A stretch of 64,000 nt of DNA, taken from Eimeria necatrix. Taxonomy: Eukaryota; Apicomplexa; Conoidasida; Eucoccidiorida; Eimeriidae. The translations under genes and the position numbers were made by a program. Below, in pieces: positions 9,559-22,589 of the stretch; position 1 is the stretch's first letter; the number at the start of each line of letters is the position of its first letter. The notes under the pieces were generated by a model, which did no database searches, was not told the DNA's origin, and saw nothing but the letters and a program-made list of their open reading frames with translations. Where the stretch lies: assembly GCF_000499385.1 (NCBI RefSeq), contig NW_013651722.1:61511-125510 (forward strand), read 5' to 3'.

Positions 9559-12500
9559 TTGTTAAATCCAGATGATCTCCTTCCTCTGGTATAAACTGCT
9601 AAATATACAGTACATGAGATGATTCGGTGTGGCTGTTCCCGCTATGGCGCTGCCGTTGGTGCTGCTGCTAGTGCTGCTGCTGGCGGTGCCGCAGCTGAGG
9701 CACAGAAAGCTGCTGCGTGTCTCGGCACCGCCAGTGTGTTTTTCGTGATCTGACGAGCTTGAGATTTTCCTCAAGTCTCAGATAAAAGAACTAAGGGCAA
9801 AGAAACGGAAACAAGGGGGCACAACACTACACGAAGACTCCCTGCACAGCTTGCGACGCGCGTGAGCGATGAGGAAAGCAGCAGCAGCAGGAGCAACAGT
9901 AGCTCGCCGCAGTGGCTGCTACCGGAGTACAAGGCAACGAAAACAGAACGGGGGGACAAAAAGTGTAGACCAGGAGAAAACAAATAGGGAACAGTGAAGA
10001 AAAAACAACAGACACTACCCCTGGCCACACCAGATCGCTCTCCTCCTGAGGCCGAGCCGCCCCTTGACCCGCCGCAATCAAGCCCCCTGAGAGAAAGATA
10101 CAAAAGAAATTAATAAAAAACAACAGATAAGAGGGATTAGCAGCCTAGGTCAGATAAAGAGACGCAGCAGAGAGGTGAAGCCAGCAGGGGAGCGGCGCTG
10201 TGAGGCACTGCTGCTGCTCCTGGCGGGCTCGCTGTGTAGGAGGCCCGCAGCAGTGCCTAGCGATTTCTCTCCTTGCTGCTGCGTTATTTATATTTCAAGA
10301 AATATTTAGCTATAATTAGTTTGTCAAAATAAGCATAATTAAGAAGAGTCACGGACACCGCGTTTTCACCCCCCAACTCAATACGAGCCTTCGGTGACCC
10401 AACGCGCCCTTCCACTGCCCCTACTTCCTGCCCAGCAGCAGCAGCGGCAAAATCAACAGCAGCAACAGAGGTAGCTGGAGCTGTAGCTAGAAAATAGATG
10501 AGGGCTTCTGTATAGTTGCAGTAACTTCTAAATTGGGTATAACAGATCTACACAGATCGCTCATGTCTCAGAGCATTAGCGCTCCCCACTGGGTTTAGGG
10601 AAGAGGCGTCTCGCGTTAGCTGCAACCCTCGATTTATTGCCTTTTTGTATTTCAGTCTTAGTATGTCTATGCAGTGCATGCATCTAGCCGTAGCGCTCTT
10701 AGCACTGCAGCTGCGATCATTCGTGCTTTCCCCGTTCGCTCGTCCTAAGCTGCTGCGCCTCACTCATCCGGAGCACACAGGAAGAGAGAATACAGCTAAT
10801 GCTGTTGCAAACTTCAGCTAACAGCATTTTTTGGGGCTTTAAGGCCCTTAGAGCACACCTGTTTCCCTAGGCAGCTGCGGCACAGGTTTTCTTAGTTGCC
10901 ACGCTCTTTCGTTGAAATAGGGTAGAAATTAGATAGAGCCAGCATGGCCTTATACACCTTAAGACTCAAGGGAATCTATTCGTCTGGCTCCGCCTTGCCT
11001 TCAGCCTTCAGCAGCAAGTGGAGGCGGCTTTTGCAGAGCTTTCTTTCAGCTACAGACTCCACCCTACACACCTGCCTGTGTGCGCTGCGCAGCTGGCCTT
11101 AGCCTTCTCGGACTTCTCTTTACCCACTAGTCTATTTGCTGAATTGGCTGGCAGCGGGGGAAGTGCTGTGCCTTTTTGCGTGGATTCCGGGGTCTCAGTA
11201 GCTGGCTTTAGGCTGGGTGAGCAAACAGCGCAGCTACGCACTGGACTGGAAAAGTATATATATAGTGAGAATCTGAAAGAAAGACAAAACGCCAGAAACC
11301 TTTCAAGTTTTTGCTCTTGAGGCTCTGTAGGGCATTTCACATAACGACATCTATCTGTTTCCTGGTGTAGAAAGATGCTCCTCCGCGCAGTTTGCGTGCA
11401 TCAAATGTGACCAGCATGCAAAACTGAAGCGCTCACACATTATGGCGCGCCAGCTCCGTGTGATTTTGCTGCATGCGAAATCCAAAAACGAGTTCTATCC
11501 GTGGAAACTCCCTGCTTTCAGGAGGCTGTGAAGTCAGGGCCTGTTTAGGCCTAGTGTAGAGGTGCGGGCAAATTAGCTGCCGCCAATTTCTTTAGCAGTT
11601 GAACGTTTTCATCAAAGGCTCCCAAGTTGTTCCATGGTAACAGAATAAAAAGATGAAAATACTATGACCCCGCCAGTACCTGCCGCCTTCCTGCTCCCCA
11701 GCGTCGCCACACTATCTCATTTGTCTCTTTACCACTTGTTTGCTCTTGCGTTGCGCTATTTTGTCTTTGAATATTTAAGGCGTTTCTGAACCATTTCCCG
11801 GGCAGGCGCGCCCTGGCTAAATTTGGTGAGACTCATTGAGCCCGGCGCCCCAGAGGCTAGTCTGGGTGAGCTGATGCCCAAATGTAGCTACTACACTAAG
11901 GCAGCAAGCTCTATAAATCTATATATTGTATTATAATATCTTTAAGAAGTAAGATTGGAGCATATGACGCCAGATGCTGGCGGATTCCCATTGGACTCAG
12001 TGCAGCAAGTATACGTAGCGCGAAGAGAACAAGCACTGCAGCAAAAGAAAAGCCACAAAATATGTCAAAAATATCACACTTTGGGCAATGATTGGCTAAC
12101 CAGTGTGTGAAAGTAATCACTGTGCTTGCTAGCGAATCATTTGATATCGGAAATTCTGTCATGGACTCTTTCTGGGCATTGGCCACTTGGCCGAGCCCCA
12201 CCGATTAGGCCGTTTTGCGGGATTTTGCAGTTTCTGATGCAAACAAGTCTCCCTCTTTTGTTTTGAGTTCAGCACAAGAACTGTTCTCCATTTCAGGAGC
12301 GAGCCGCTCCCAGGGCAAGCTGCTCTGGTTGCAAAGGCATAGGTGCAATACTGCTATGAAATTCTGCCCTTTGTTTATCTTGCATGAGTCGTTTTGGCCT
12401 AAGCAGCAGCCGTGTCGCCTCATGTGACACTTATGGTTGCCCTGCATACGGCAACGACCGTGTACTTCACTGCCTTCTGCTGGAGTAGCTTCCTTCCGTG

Positions 12501-13277
12501 GGTGCAGCTTTCGCTAATTTTAGAGCCTCTGTCCGCAGCTGTGCGCGTGTACACATGGTTACGTGCATTCTTTCCTCTGCGTTCACTTTCGTTCTTGCGC
12601 ATTGCTGCACTGGGGTCTGTGTAGGCCACTGCGACCAGGCTGCAACGTGTTCGTCCGTGCCTGCGTGTCTTCTGCATACCTCTGTGTGTCTGTCTGTGTG
12701 AGTGATTACGTCTGCGTACTACGTGTGCATACGTCTGCTTGCTGCTCCCCCTGAACACTGAGCGATGCTCTCAGGCGATTTGCAGCGCAGCAAGACCCGG
12801 GGGTGCTGCTTCCCGGCCTCTCTCTCAGCCATTCTTTCTCTGGAGACTTTCTTAAGTTTTTAGCCGACTTAAAAAGTGCATTAGCCACGGAAGAAGGGAG
12901 CAAACGCAATACACACAGCTCTGTCTGCCCACCCTATCAGCCCCACCGGCATTCCCTGCAGAGGGCTGGTGACACGGCGGTGCCTGAAATCAACGAAGGA
13001 CTCGAATTTCCTTTCATTGAATACGACTTCCATTCTTTGTTTTATTTCAAATTCCATTCAACGACACGACCGAAGAGCCCCACATTTCTGGGGTACCTGG
13101 ATCTGAAGATTCTTCCCCAGCTTCTGCTTTTTTTCTTCTGGCGCCTTTGCGCAGCTAGGGGCTACAGCCGCTCTGTTGATTCTTCCTGAGCTCCCGTGGC
13201 GGCCCCATGAGTCCGTCTTAATATCGACCGCGCAATTCAGCAGCAGGAGCCGCGGAAACGGCAACAAGAGCAGCAAC
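9559..13277. other. Long stretch with no recognisable gene
   Basis: About 3.7 kb between the divergent starts of the zinc-finger gene (-) and NFS1 (+). Apart from small CAG tracts at about 9875-9895 and 10435-10460 it is AT-richer and repeat-poor. ORFs are short (96-128 residues at most) and show no domain, and I could not connect any of them by splicing into a known family. Confidence 0.5.
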
Positions 13278-16145
13278 ATGCTAAGGGAAACCATGCACTA
13301 TGCATGCCGCCCTTACCAGCAGAGGGCGGCGTTGCTCAAGCATTTTCGCCTGTGTCTGGGCAACTATTGCGAGCAGCCTCGCAAACCGCAGCAGCAGCAG
13401 GTGAACCACCGTCAGCAGCAGCTCCGCGATGCTGTTTGGCACAGCTGCAGGCGGCTCTCCGCGTGCAGCTTCAGCACTACGTCTGCCTCCTCCTTCCAGC
13501 CCTCTCCTGCAGCAGCAGCTGCTGCGTCAGTATATGCAGGAGCAGCAGCACGCGAAGGAGTGGCTGAAGCAGAGCATGCTTCACCCAGTAGCGCCGCAGC
13601 CACTGCTGATCGGCCAGTAGCTCCAGGAGCTGACGCCTCTCCAGCTGCACCAGCCGCCGCCGAAGCAGCAGCAGCAGCTTCAGCAGCGGCGAAGACTGCA
13701 GCAGCAGGAGACGACCAGGGGCGGAAGGCGCGGCGGCCGTTTTACTTCGACTATCAAGCCACCACTCCAGTAGACCCGCGCGTCTTGGATGCAATGATGG
13801 TGTACAACATCGACTGCTTCGGGAATCCGCATTCTTCTTCGCATGCAGCGGGGTGGGAGGCGAAGAGGGAAGTGGAGAAAGCGAGGTTCGTTTGGGGGCA
13901 TCTTTAGCTGCTGCATCGAGCAGCAGCAGCAGCGCGTGAGCCTGCTGCTGCGCCTGCGTGTCTGCTTGCTTTCCACGTGCATTGCGCTTCCTGCTGCTGC
14001 TGCTGCTGCAGGGAGTCGGTTGCTGCAGTGCTGGGCCTGCCGCCGTCGCGCAGCCGCGAAATAGTGTTTACTTCTGGGGCCACGGAGAGCAACAATTTGG
14101 CGACGAAGGGTTTGGTGCGGTTCTACGAGCAGCAGCAAGCCCACAAGCAGCACCTGCTGCAGCAGCAGGGGAAGCAGGAGCCGGGGAAGCCGCGGAAGAA
14201 CCACATTATAACGACGCAAATAGAGCACAAGTGCGTGCTGCAGTGCTGCCGGCTGCTGCACCTGGAGTGGCAGCAGTCTGGGGGCGCCAGCGGGGCCGAA
14301 GTGACCTTCTTGCCAGTGTCAGCTGACGGGCTGGTTTCTGCTGCTGCTGTTGCTGCTGCGATCCGCCCCGAGACGCTGCTGGTGTCGGTGATCCACGTGA
14401 ACAACGAAATCGGAGTTGTGCAGGACTTGCGGGAAATAGGACGCGTGTGCAGGGAAAAGGGGGTCTTCTTTCACACCGACGCTTCGCAGGGCTTCGGCAA
14501 AGTGCCTTTGAATGTCGACGAAATGAACATCGACTTGCTTTCCGTTTCCGGCCACAAGATCTACGGGCCCAAGGGCGTGGGGGCCCTCTTCGTGAGGGCC
14601 CGGAGGCCCAAGGTGCGGCTCGCCCCCATTATTGACGGCGGCGGACAAGAAAGAGGCTTGAGGAGTGGTGAGCGAGGGGCCCTTTTGCCCGCCTGCAGGG
14701 CCGCGCTGGCGAAATTCGCCGCAGACCCCGCAGGCCCAGCTAGCAGCTAGGCCCTGCGGCCAGAGACGCAGCCAGCAACGGCGGCGCTGCAGCAGCAAAT
14801 GCTTAGATTCAGCGCAGAGGCTTGCATGAAGGCATGCGAACTAGTGCAAAGGGCACGAGTCTTGTGCAAAGGGCACACAAATTAGTGCAGACAGCACACA
14901 GAATAGTGCAGAAGGCACGCAAATTAGTGCAAATGGCACACAAAGTAATGCAAAGTGCACACAATAATGCAAAATGCACACAAACTACTGCGAAAGGCAC
15001 ACAAACTAGTGCAAAAAGCGCACGGACAGATGCAAGTGGCGTCGCCGAGACACATAAAAGGCAGGGCGAGCCTTGGGGAGGTGGAAAAGGATTAAAAGAG
15101 ATCTTAAAGCTTCGAGTTGCTGCTGTGAGCCTGCGGTTGTGCAGGGACTTTGCCGACGCCGCTAATTGTGGGTCTGGGGAAGGCGGCTTCGCTGGCGCTG
15201 GAGTGCATGGACAGCGACAGGCGTCACGTGGAGCGCATGGCGCGTTTGCTGCTGCAGCGGCTGCAGCAGCAGCTACCGCACATCACCGTCAACGGCAGCC
15301 TGGACCATCGCTACTTGGGGAACTTGAACATTTCATTTTCGTTCGTAGAGGGAGAGAGCCTCCTCATGAGCATTGGAGATGTCGCCATGAGCTCAGGTCA
15401 CAAACGCTAAACCCAATTCCCTGGCTCTTTAGCCTTCTAAGGTCGCAACTCTCAGGCTATAAGATTCAACAAAAAGCCCAAAACCCGACTCATGGAGCCG
15501 AAGCGGGTCGTTAAATGGCTTTGTGTACTGATAGCAACTTGTATGGAGGCTCCTGAAGGCGCCGATGTTCGCGTTTGACGGTTTAGGGTTTGTAGGCTTT
15601 TGGCTGTGCAGGAAGCGCATGCACGAGCGAGTCCCTTGAGCCTTCTTATGTTTTGAGGTCCCTTGGAGTGGGAGAGGAGACGGCGCACACATCTATACGC
15701 ATTGGCCTCGGTAGGCGGGACGGGAATTCTGGGGAGCTACAGAGAAAGGGGAAATAGCTACAATGTAGAGGGGTTTGGGAAAGTGATGGAGGTTTGTTCA
15801 GCTGTTGCATAGTGCCATTTGCTTTTTCGCGGCTCTATTTTCATTTTGTTGGTGTGGAGCTCCCGACACCTGCTGCCTTTTCAGTACTAGGCCAGCGGCT
15901 TCTAGTGTTGCTGCTGCTACTTGTGCTACCGCTGTAGCTTATTCTGTTATTTCTGTGCTGCTGGTGTTACTGCTGCTGCCACTTGTGCTGCAGGCCGCTT
16001 TACGCGTGAAGAGGAGGTGCGCCACTGCGCTGATCGATTAGTGGCTGAAGTCCGCCGGCTGCGCGAAATGTCTCCCTTATATGATGCGGCCATGGAGGCG
16101 ATGAGTGGGAAAACAGATGACAGTCCCAAGTTGGTTTGGACTTGA
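13278..16145 (+). CDS. NFS1: Cysteine desulfurase NFS1/IscS type, mitochondrial
   Basis: Five exons: 13278-13885, 14012-14667, 15145-15396, 15612-15710 and 15994-16145; 1767 nt, 588 residues, all phases agree. NFS1 takes sulfur from L-cysteine with pyridoxal phosphate and supplies it to the Fe-S scaffold. The fold-type I domain begins near residue 155 with [19 protein letters not shown]. Further landmarks are [16 protein letters not shown], the PLP-lysine motif [10 protein letters not shown] (K385), ERGLRSGT and the catalytic-cysteine loop [15 protein letters not shown] (C509), which is split by intron 3. The C-terminus ([14 protein letters not shown]) matches eukaryotic NFS1. The roughly 150 residues before the domain are Ala/Gln/Ser rich and basic at the start, consistent with an organellar presequence; start chosen as the first in-frame ATG. 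The intron 3 donor (GTCACA) is weak but required by the protein match. Confidence 0.96.
14841..15030. repeat. 20-21 bp minisatellite in NFS1 intron 2
   Basis: About nine degenerate copies of AGTGCAAAGGGCACACAAAT, with GTGCAAA-type cores starting at 14844, 14864, 14885, 14906 and 14927 and continuing with the same period. It lies wholly in intron 14668-15144. Confidence 0.93.
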
Positions 16146-18851
16146 ATTAAAGAGGCCTTGGAGGTCTTGGGTTCCTTGAGGGCCCTGGGGGTTCTGGGGT
16201 AAAGGGGGCCTCTCAGTTTAAGGGCTCCGAAGGTGTTGCCAAACGCATGCACAAGCTTGTTGAGTTGTTTTGGGGGGGCCCCGCTGCAGGGCAAAGGCGC
16301 TCCTGATGGGTTCCCCAGCATTTCTTCTTAGAGTAGGCCTTTCGGGCCAGTAGTTTTAAGTCTTTGGAACGTACGGATGTGCGTTTAGCGAAGACAAATA
16401 ACAGTAGTTTGTCTGTTCTTTAGGAGGGGCGGCGGCTTTATGTGGAGGCAGCCAGCTGCACTCTTTCGTCATAATAACACAGCGCATGCGCACCTGCGTA
16501 TATAAACTCTTTTAGCATAAACGCAATGTCTACGGAGAAACATTTTCTTCCCTAATTTCGCACCGCCACAAAGGTGCAGGTTACGGGGGTGGCTCACCCC
16601 ATTTGTGCATGGGTGCAACACTTGAACATACAAACGCGCGTAAGATTAGACATGTACAAATGTGTGTAAGCGCATACGCACATATATAAAGGCGCGTGTA
16701 ACGTGCGAATGAATGTGTGGAAGGTATACAATCGCTCGCACGTTACACGTGCCTTTGTAGACTACATGGTTGCCCGTTCTCCTTATGTACAGCTACAGAA
16801 CAGGTAAACACCTCAGCGCTGCTTACCTATCTTTAGCAGAATGAATACGCGGGTACAATACGAGGCGACTGCAGTACAAAAGTATGCAGAATGGATGAGG
16901 ACATTGAGGAACCCGCTGATGTATTAGATTAGTAGATGGTCTTGAGAACCACGCATGCATCAACCGGCTTCATTTCAATAAGACGCGCTTGTCGCTGCCG
17001 CCGTAAAATAGTAGGTAGCATGAACGCATGGTAGGCTTAGTGAGTACCCTGTAGAGCTAAGAAGACAGTTTCAGAAATAAGGTTGTGGACACGTGCATGC
17101 AAATGAATTTGCCACCAGAAGATTGAAAGTTGTTTGCAAAGTGGGCATTTCAGCTCGCAAGACGCTTCATGGCCCGTGGGAGTGAAAGTTTCTTTCACTT
17201 CTAAGGGGAAAGAGGGGGTGCAAGCTGCCTGTTTGACTTGCAGGGGTAGCGCCCCTTTTGCTGCACTGGCCCAGCGAGGAAGACCCCCTGTGTTCCTCAC
17301 CATATGCACCTTTGGCTGCCTAAGGCTTTCCCTCATTCATCAACCTTTTACTGGCCTAGCGTGGCCGGCAGGGGCCCAAAAAAAAGACCCGTCTGGAGCC
17401 CCTGGCTAGTCTTCTTCAAGTACTGCTTCCCCGTTCCCCACAGTACCTTTAGTGCAGAAAGGAAGATGCAGGCGCCGCTCTATTCTAGGCAGCAGCGTCA
17501 GCCCGATTTATCGGCTACAGCGGGCTGTAGGCACTTCTATACCCTGTTAACTTCTTTAACAAATAGAGCCGCTCAGTAAGCCGCTCCAGCAGCAATTTCT
17601 GGGGCCCACGAGTGGCACTCTGCTGCACATATCAGGTAGTAAAATGGCCTGCAAATGGCTTGTGTAACCGCCGAGTAACTTCGGCCATCACAGTTGGTTC
17701 AACTTTACAGATACAGACACAGATACAGACACAGTAATGCCCATTGGTAACTCCAGATGGGGATATATGCCTCTTTGAAGATGAAGTGTAGCCGGCTAGG
17801 TGTACACATAAAACAATGTGAACAAATTTAAATTTACGTACTCCTTTTACTGGGGGACTGCAGCTCCAGAGCGACTCTGGAGAACTGCGATCCCTGGCCC
17901 ATCGCCTTAGCTCATGAACCTCTGTGACTAAGGGCATTAAAGCCGCCACGAACCAGCAACGCCCTTACTGTCTTGTGCAGCAACCAGAAACAGCAGCAGC
18001 TGCTGCTGCTCCGGCAGCAGCTGGCAGCATTTGCTGCTCTGGGCTGCTTGGACGGGGAGCCTGCTGCGTACGCCGCGCATCGACACATGCAATTGTTCCT
18101 CTGTCTCCTATCTAAAAGTATAATAAAAAGTATAATGGAGCAGCTCAGTTGTGTTGCTGCTTGGCTTCCTGTGCTAGAAAGCTACAGCGGTCTGGGAATC
18201 GCTGCCGACGTCCCCCAGAGGACCGGGGCCCCCCAGTGGCCCCCGTTGACTGCAAGCGGAAATATTGAACCAGCTAAAGGACTAGCTAGTCTTTTGCACT
18301 TCATGCCATTTAATTTGTAATTATGGTTGTATTCGCGTTCCCGGCAAATCCCGCTTGTAGTGGACAGCTTGTCGCCGCTGCTGCAGAGGAAGACCAGGGA
18401 GTCGATTAGGGGGCCCCTGGGGGCCCCCTGGGCTGCTTGAAAAGAAACGCATCCAGTGCTGCGCTTGCTACTGCTGCGACTACTCAGTTGCTTCTGTAGG
18501 TCAGCAGCAACAGCGCGTGCACAGCTCACGGGATTGAGTTTGAAGTCCTCAGCAAGCGGGTTGCCTCCTCAAGAAGGTACCGGTGCAGCAGGAATCCAAA
18601 CGCGCAGCAGCAGCAGCAGCGCTTGGTGCTGCTGCTGCTGCCGCTGGGCAGCGACAGGCCCGCTCTCGCCCAGTACTCAACCGTCCGCTCTTGTTGACAG
18701 CTCCTTCGCACACTCAGCTGCAACGGCTGTAGCAGCAGCAGCTGCTGCAGGAGCACCCGCAGCGCATGAAGCAAAGAGACCTTGCCGCTTCTGTCTGCAT
18801 GAGACGGCAGAAGTGAAGAAAGCCAAAATAACTCTTACTTAAGCCTGCGAT
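16146..18851. other. Intergenic region NFS1 to AsnRS
   Basis: About 2.7 kb. The first 1.8 kb is repeat-poor with no convincing ORF. From 17940 onward CAG/CTG-rich sequence returns, and ORFs at 17973-18320 (+) and 18456-18842 (+) are open but composition-driven. They could be 5' UTR or an upstream exon of the AsnRS gene; I cannot connect them. Confidence 0.45.
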
Positions 18852-21800
18852 ATGTCCAGCGACACACACGGCAGGAACTGCAACAGCTGCAGCAGCTACA
18901 GCAGCTGCAGCAGCAGCAGCTGCAGTTCCAGCAAGTGCTACAGCAGCTGCTGCAACAGCCGCGGCTGCAGAAGCCGCCGCTGTGCTACTTCCCGCGGAAA
19001 CGGTGGCCCTTCACAATGCCTTTTGAGAACAAAACCCTTTCGAGCGCTACGGGGCTCGCCCTTAGCCTTTCTTCTGCTGCTGCAGCTGCTGCTGCTGCTG
19101 CTGCTGCTGCAACAAGGCAGTGGCGTGCTCGCGTATCGTTTGGCGCCTCCGCCATCATCCTCTCAGACTTTTCATGTTCATTCGCTCGACCTCTCCGGCG
19201 GTTTTGTAAGAACGCAGCAGATTCCAGCTAGCTCCGCTGCTCGTGCTGCTCCAGCCGCTCCTACTGCAGCAGCGCTGTCCGTCGGTCCTGCTACTGCTGC
19301 TGCTGCTGCTGCTCCTGCAGCAGCAACAGCCTATACTGCTGGAGGTCCTGTGCCGCCTTGGGCCGAGGATCGTATGCGTATCCGCCATGTACACGCGCTG
19401 GTAGAAAAAGTGGAGCAGCAACAGCAGCAGCAGCAACAGCAGCAGCAACAGCAGCAGCAGCAGCAGCTGTTACAGGCCGATGTCTGCGTGTGCGGGTGGG
19501 TGGTGTCTCTCCGTGAAGGCAGCGGAGGGTCTCTTATGTTTCTCGACGTGTCTGACGGCTCATGTGCTCAGCCTTTGCAGTGCCTAGTTCCAGCAGCAGC
19601 AGCAGACGCAGCAGCAGATGCAGCAGCAATGGCAGCAGTAGTTGAGGAAAAAGAAGGGCATGCAGCGCCGCGAGGGCGGAGACTTAGGAGAGGGGACTCC
19701 ATCTGCGTGAGGGGCGATTTGGTCCTCGTCAAAGATAGAAGACACAAGGTCGAGCTGAGAGTCCCTCCCCACAGCAGCAACAGCAGCAGCAGCAGCAGCA
19801 ACAGGAGCAACAGCAGCAGCAGCAGCAGCAGCACGGGTAGGCATGAGGAGCCTTTTCTATCTGTACAGACGTGGGAGCTTCATGGAGGAGACGATCGCCC
19901 CCTGTCCAGCTCTGCGCAAACCTCAGCAGTCCCGGCAGCAGCCCCAGCAGCAGCCTCAGCAGCAGCAGCAGCAGCAGCAGCCCCAGCAGCAGCAGCAGCA
20001 ACCAGGACAGACGTGCTGCGCTACCCACTGCCAGTGCGGGGAGCCTCGCTGGAGTTCTGCAGGCAAAAAGGCATTGGCTTTAGAGCTCGACATCCACTTT
20101 TTGCTGCAGCTTCGCGCATTCGGGCTGAGACAGAAAAGTGCCTTCTGGACTTTCTCGACGTGCGCTAGAGAACTTGCCGCTGCTGCAGTGCTGCTGCTGT
20201 GCTGCTGCTGCAGTCACTCGTGCGGCTGCTGCTGCAAATGGTGCTCCTGCAATGCTGCTACTGCAGTGCTGCTGCTACAGTCGCTCCAGCGGCTTTTGCA
20301 ATGCCACTCCTGCAGGTGCTGCTACAGCGGTGCCGTTGCTGCAGCACTGCTGCTGCAGTCACTGCTGTAGCGGTTGCAGTGCTGGTGCTGCAATCACTTC
20401 TGCAGCAGCTGCTGCACTTGCTGATCGCATGGCTTACCTAACTCTAGCTGCCCTTATTGTGCTGCAGGCTCAAGGGTTCCTGAGAGTGCGGACTCCCATC
20501 CTCACGGGTCTGGACTGTGAATCGTCGGGTGACACTTTCACTGTTTGTTCTCCTAGGGACGCTCCCCGCAGCAGCAGCAGCAGCAGCGACAGCAGCAGCA
20601 GCAGAAGCAGCAGCAGACTGCTGCTGGGAAAGCCCATGTTTCTCAGTGTTTCTGGCCAGCTCCCCCTCGAGGCTCTTTCCTGGGGCCTGGGAGATGTTTA
20701 CTCTCTTTCGCCAGCCTTTAGAGCGGAAAATTCAAATGTGCGTTGGTGCTGCTGCTGCCGCTGGTTAAGTTTGCTGCTGCTTCGAGCCCGCACAAATGTC
20801 TTTTCTTCTGCTTGTAACTGCAGCCATAACCGCAGCCAGGTGTTGCTACTTGAGTGCCTTTTCCCTGTCTCACCGGCGCTTCTGTTGCTGCTGCTGCTGC
20901 TGCTGCCGCTGCAGACGCAGCGTCACTTGTGTGAATTCTGGATGTTGGAAGTTGAGGCTTCCTTTGCCAGCCGGCCGATGCTAATGCGGCTTGCTGAGAG
21001 TATCCTCCGTCATGCCTTGACCCACGTGCCTGCCGCATGCAAGCAGGACTTTGCTGTCCTTGCTGCCCACCGAAGAAGCAGCAACAGCGGCAGCAGCAGC
21101 AGCGGCGGCGGCAGCAGCAGCAAGGAGAATGCGCAGACGCACGATGCACACATGGACATTTTAGCGTCTGTCGTAAGCTTTGTGTAAAGGCGGCGCCAGC
21201 AGGAGTGGCAGCAGCAGAAGTAGCAGCAGAAGGCAGCAGCAGACGTAGCCTTAGTAGTTCATGCTGCTGTTGCTGCAGTGTTGGGCGCGCCAATGCATCC
21301 ATGTGCGGTTTCTCCTCAGGCTTCTCAGCCTTTTGAAGTGATCACCTACTCTGAAGCCCTGCGTCGCCTTCAGGAGGAAGGTGTCTCACTTGAGTGGGGG
21401 AACGATTTGGGGGCTGATGAGGAGAAGCTGCTGCTGCAGCAGACGGCGCGCAACAACGGCAGCAGCAGAGGCCTTGTCATTGTAGACCATGCTCAGTCTC
21501 TCAAACCTTTTTACATGCGATTCAACTCTGCCGGTGACTCACCCGTGGATAGACAGAGAGACAAAAACAGCAGCAGCTGCAGCAACAACAGCAGCAGCAG
21601 CAATGGCAACACTGTGGCTTCTTTCGACATTTTACTGCCCAGCGTCGGGGAGGTAGTAGGAGGATCTCTGCGAGAAGAAAGGCTGCATCTTCTTGAAAAG
21701 TAATCGTGACTTTTCCACCTGTTCTCTCCCCTATTTGTGCGGTTTTATCGTTTGTGAGGCTCACTGATTACTGCGTTTTGAGCCTGTCACAGTATGGGCA

Positions 21801-22212
21801 GTAGTGAGCCCCACTGTCTCACTGTCCGCTATTTGTTCGTGCCTCTTCCTCTGTCTGTGGCACGTCATGTCTCGCCGTTGCTGCTACTTTGCTGGAATTC
21901 TCCCCTCACCGCCTACCCACGCAGATGCTTCCTGCACAGGGGCGGCTGCTGAGTTGTCTGTTCCTAGACAAGCAGCGCCTCTGTACGCATTGCTGCTGTT
22001 CCTACTGCTGCTGCTGTTGCTGCAGAGCCATGCGGGAGAAGGGCGTGTCCACTGAAACGTACGGTTTCTACCGCGACCTCCGCCTCTATGGCTCTCACCC
22101 CCGAGGGGGCTTTGGGCTTGGGCTGGACCGGCTTCTGCTTCTCCTCACAGGGCTCTCCAACGTCAGAGACACAATTCCTTTTCCGCGGGCACCCCGATAT
22201 GCTCCCTTATAG
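18852..22212 (+). CDS. Asparaginyl-tRNA synthetase, class II, probably organelle-targeted
   Basis: Five exons: 18852-20159, 20468-20737, 20915-21172, 21320-21699 and 22026-22212; 2403 nt, 800 residues, phases consistent. It charges tRNA-Asn with asparagine. The OB-fold anticodon domain starts near residue 210 (VCVCGWVVSLREGSGGS). The catalytic domain includes QGFLRVRTPILTGLDCES, SVSGQLPLEALSWGLGDVY, motif 2 FRAENSN-TQRHLCEFWMLE across an intron, PFEVITYSEALRRL, SVGEVVGGSLREERL and motif 3 GFGLGLDRL (R774). ENSN...RHLCEFW is typical of AsnRS rather than AspRS. The N-terminus is long and Ser/Cys rich, followed near residues 70-90 by a very hydrophobic Leu stretch ending GVLAYRLAPPP, which could be an apicoplast-type signal peptide if the true start lies nearer to it. 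Poly-Gln (about 19414-19469), poly-Ser and poly-Ala inserts interrupt the enzyme, one inside the catalytic domain near 20570-20620. Confidence 0.95.
19414..19469 (+). repeat. Coding (CAG/CAA)n tract in AsnRS
   Basis: About 18 consecutive Gln codons, mixed CAG and CAA, between the leader and the anticodon-binding domain. Confidence 0.95.
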
Positions 22213-22523
22213 GAGAGTATGCAGACAAATATACTCAGCTTGCAAGCAACTGTATAGACACGCCAAAAGCGATTGACGCAGTCTCTCCCCAGCCGTTGCC
22301 GCAGTGGTTGCTGCGGCTGCTGACTGTTTTTTGCAAAGCTGCAGTGCCTTCTTGGCACTTAAGCGCTCGCCACAGGCTCAAGTGAACCTTTTAGTGTTTT
22401 CCAACATCATCTCCTATTTTTTTCATTTTTCGCACTTTTGCAGCCGCTCCTCTACCACAGAAGCTTCTCCCTGAAGAAAAGTCGACACTATCTGTACCTA
22501 GCTGCTGATAGTTGCACCTTGTT

Positions 22524-22589
22524 GCAGGTAGCTGCAACTGTGGAAAAGCGCTCGCTGCAGCTAGCTGCGACTGTGGAAGGGCACTCAGA
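22524..22589. repeat. Two-copy 33 bp tandem repeat
   Basis: Copies starting at 22524 and 22557 share GCAGxTAGCTGCxACTGTGG and the following GAAxxGC. It is downstream of the AsnRS stop codon. Confidence 0.85.

Noticed and set aside
13176..13277. Upstream extension of NFS1
   Set aside because: The frame is open but begins with TTG; the first ATG in frame is 13278.
14841..15030. CRISPR-like regular repeat
   Set aside because: Units are contiguous and degenerate with no unique spacers, and lie in a eukaryotic intron: a minisatellite.
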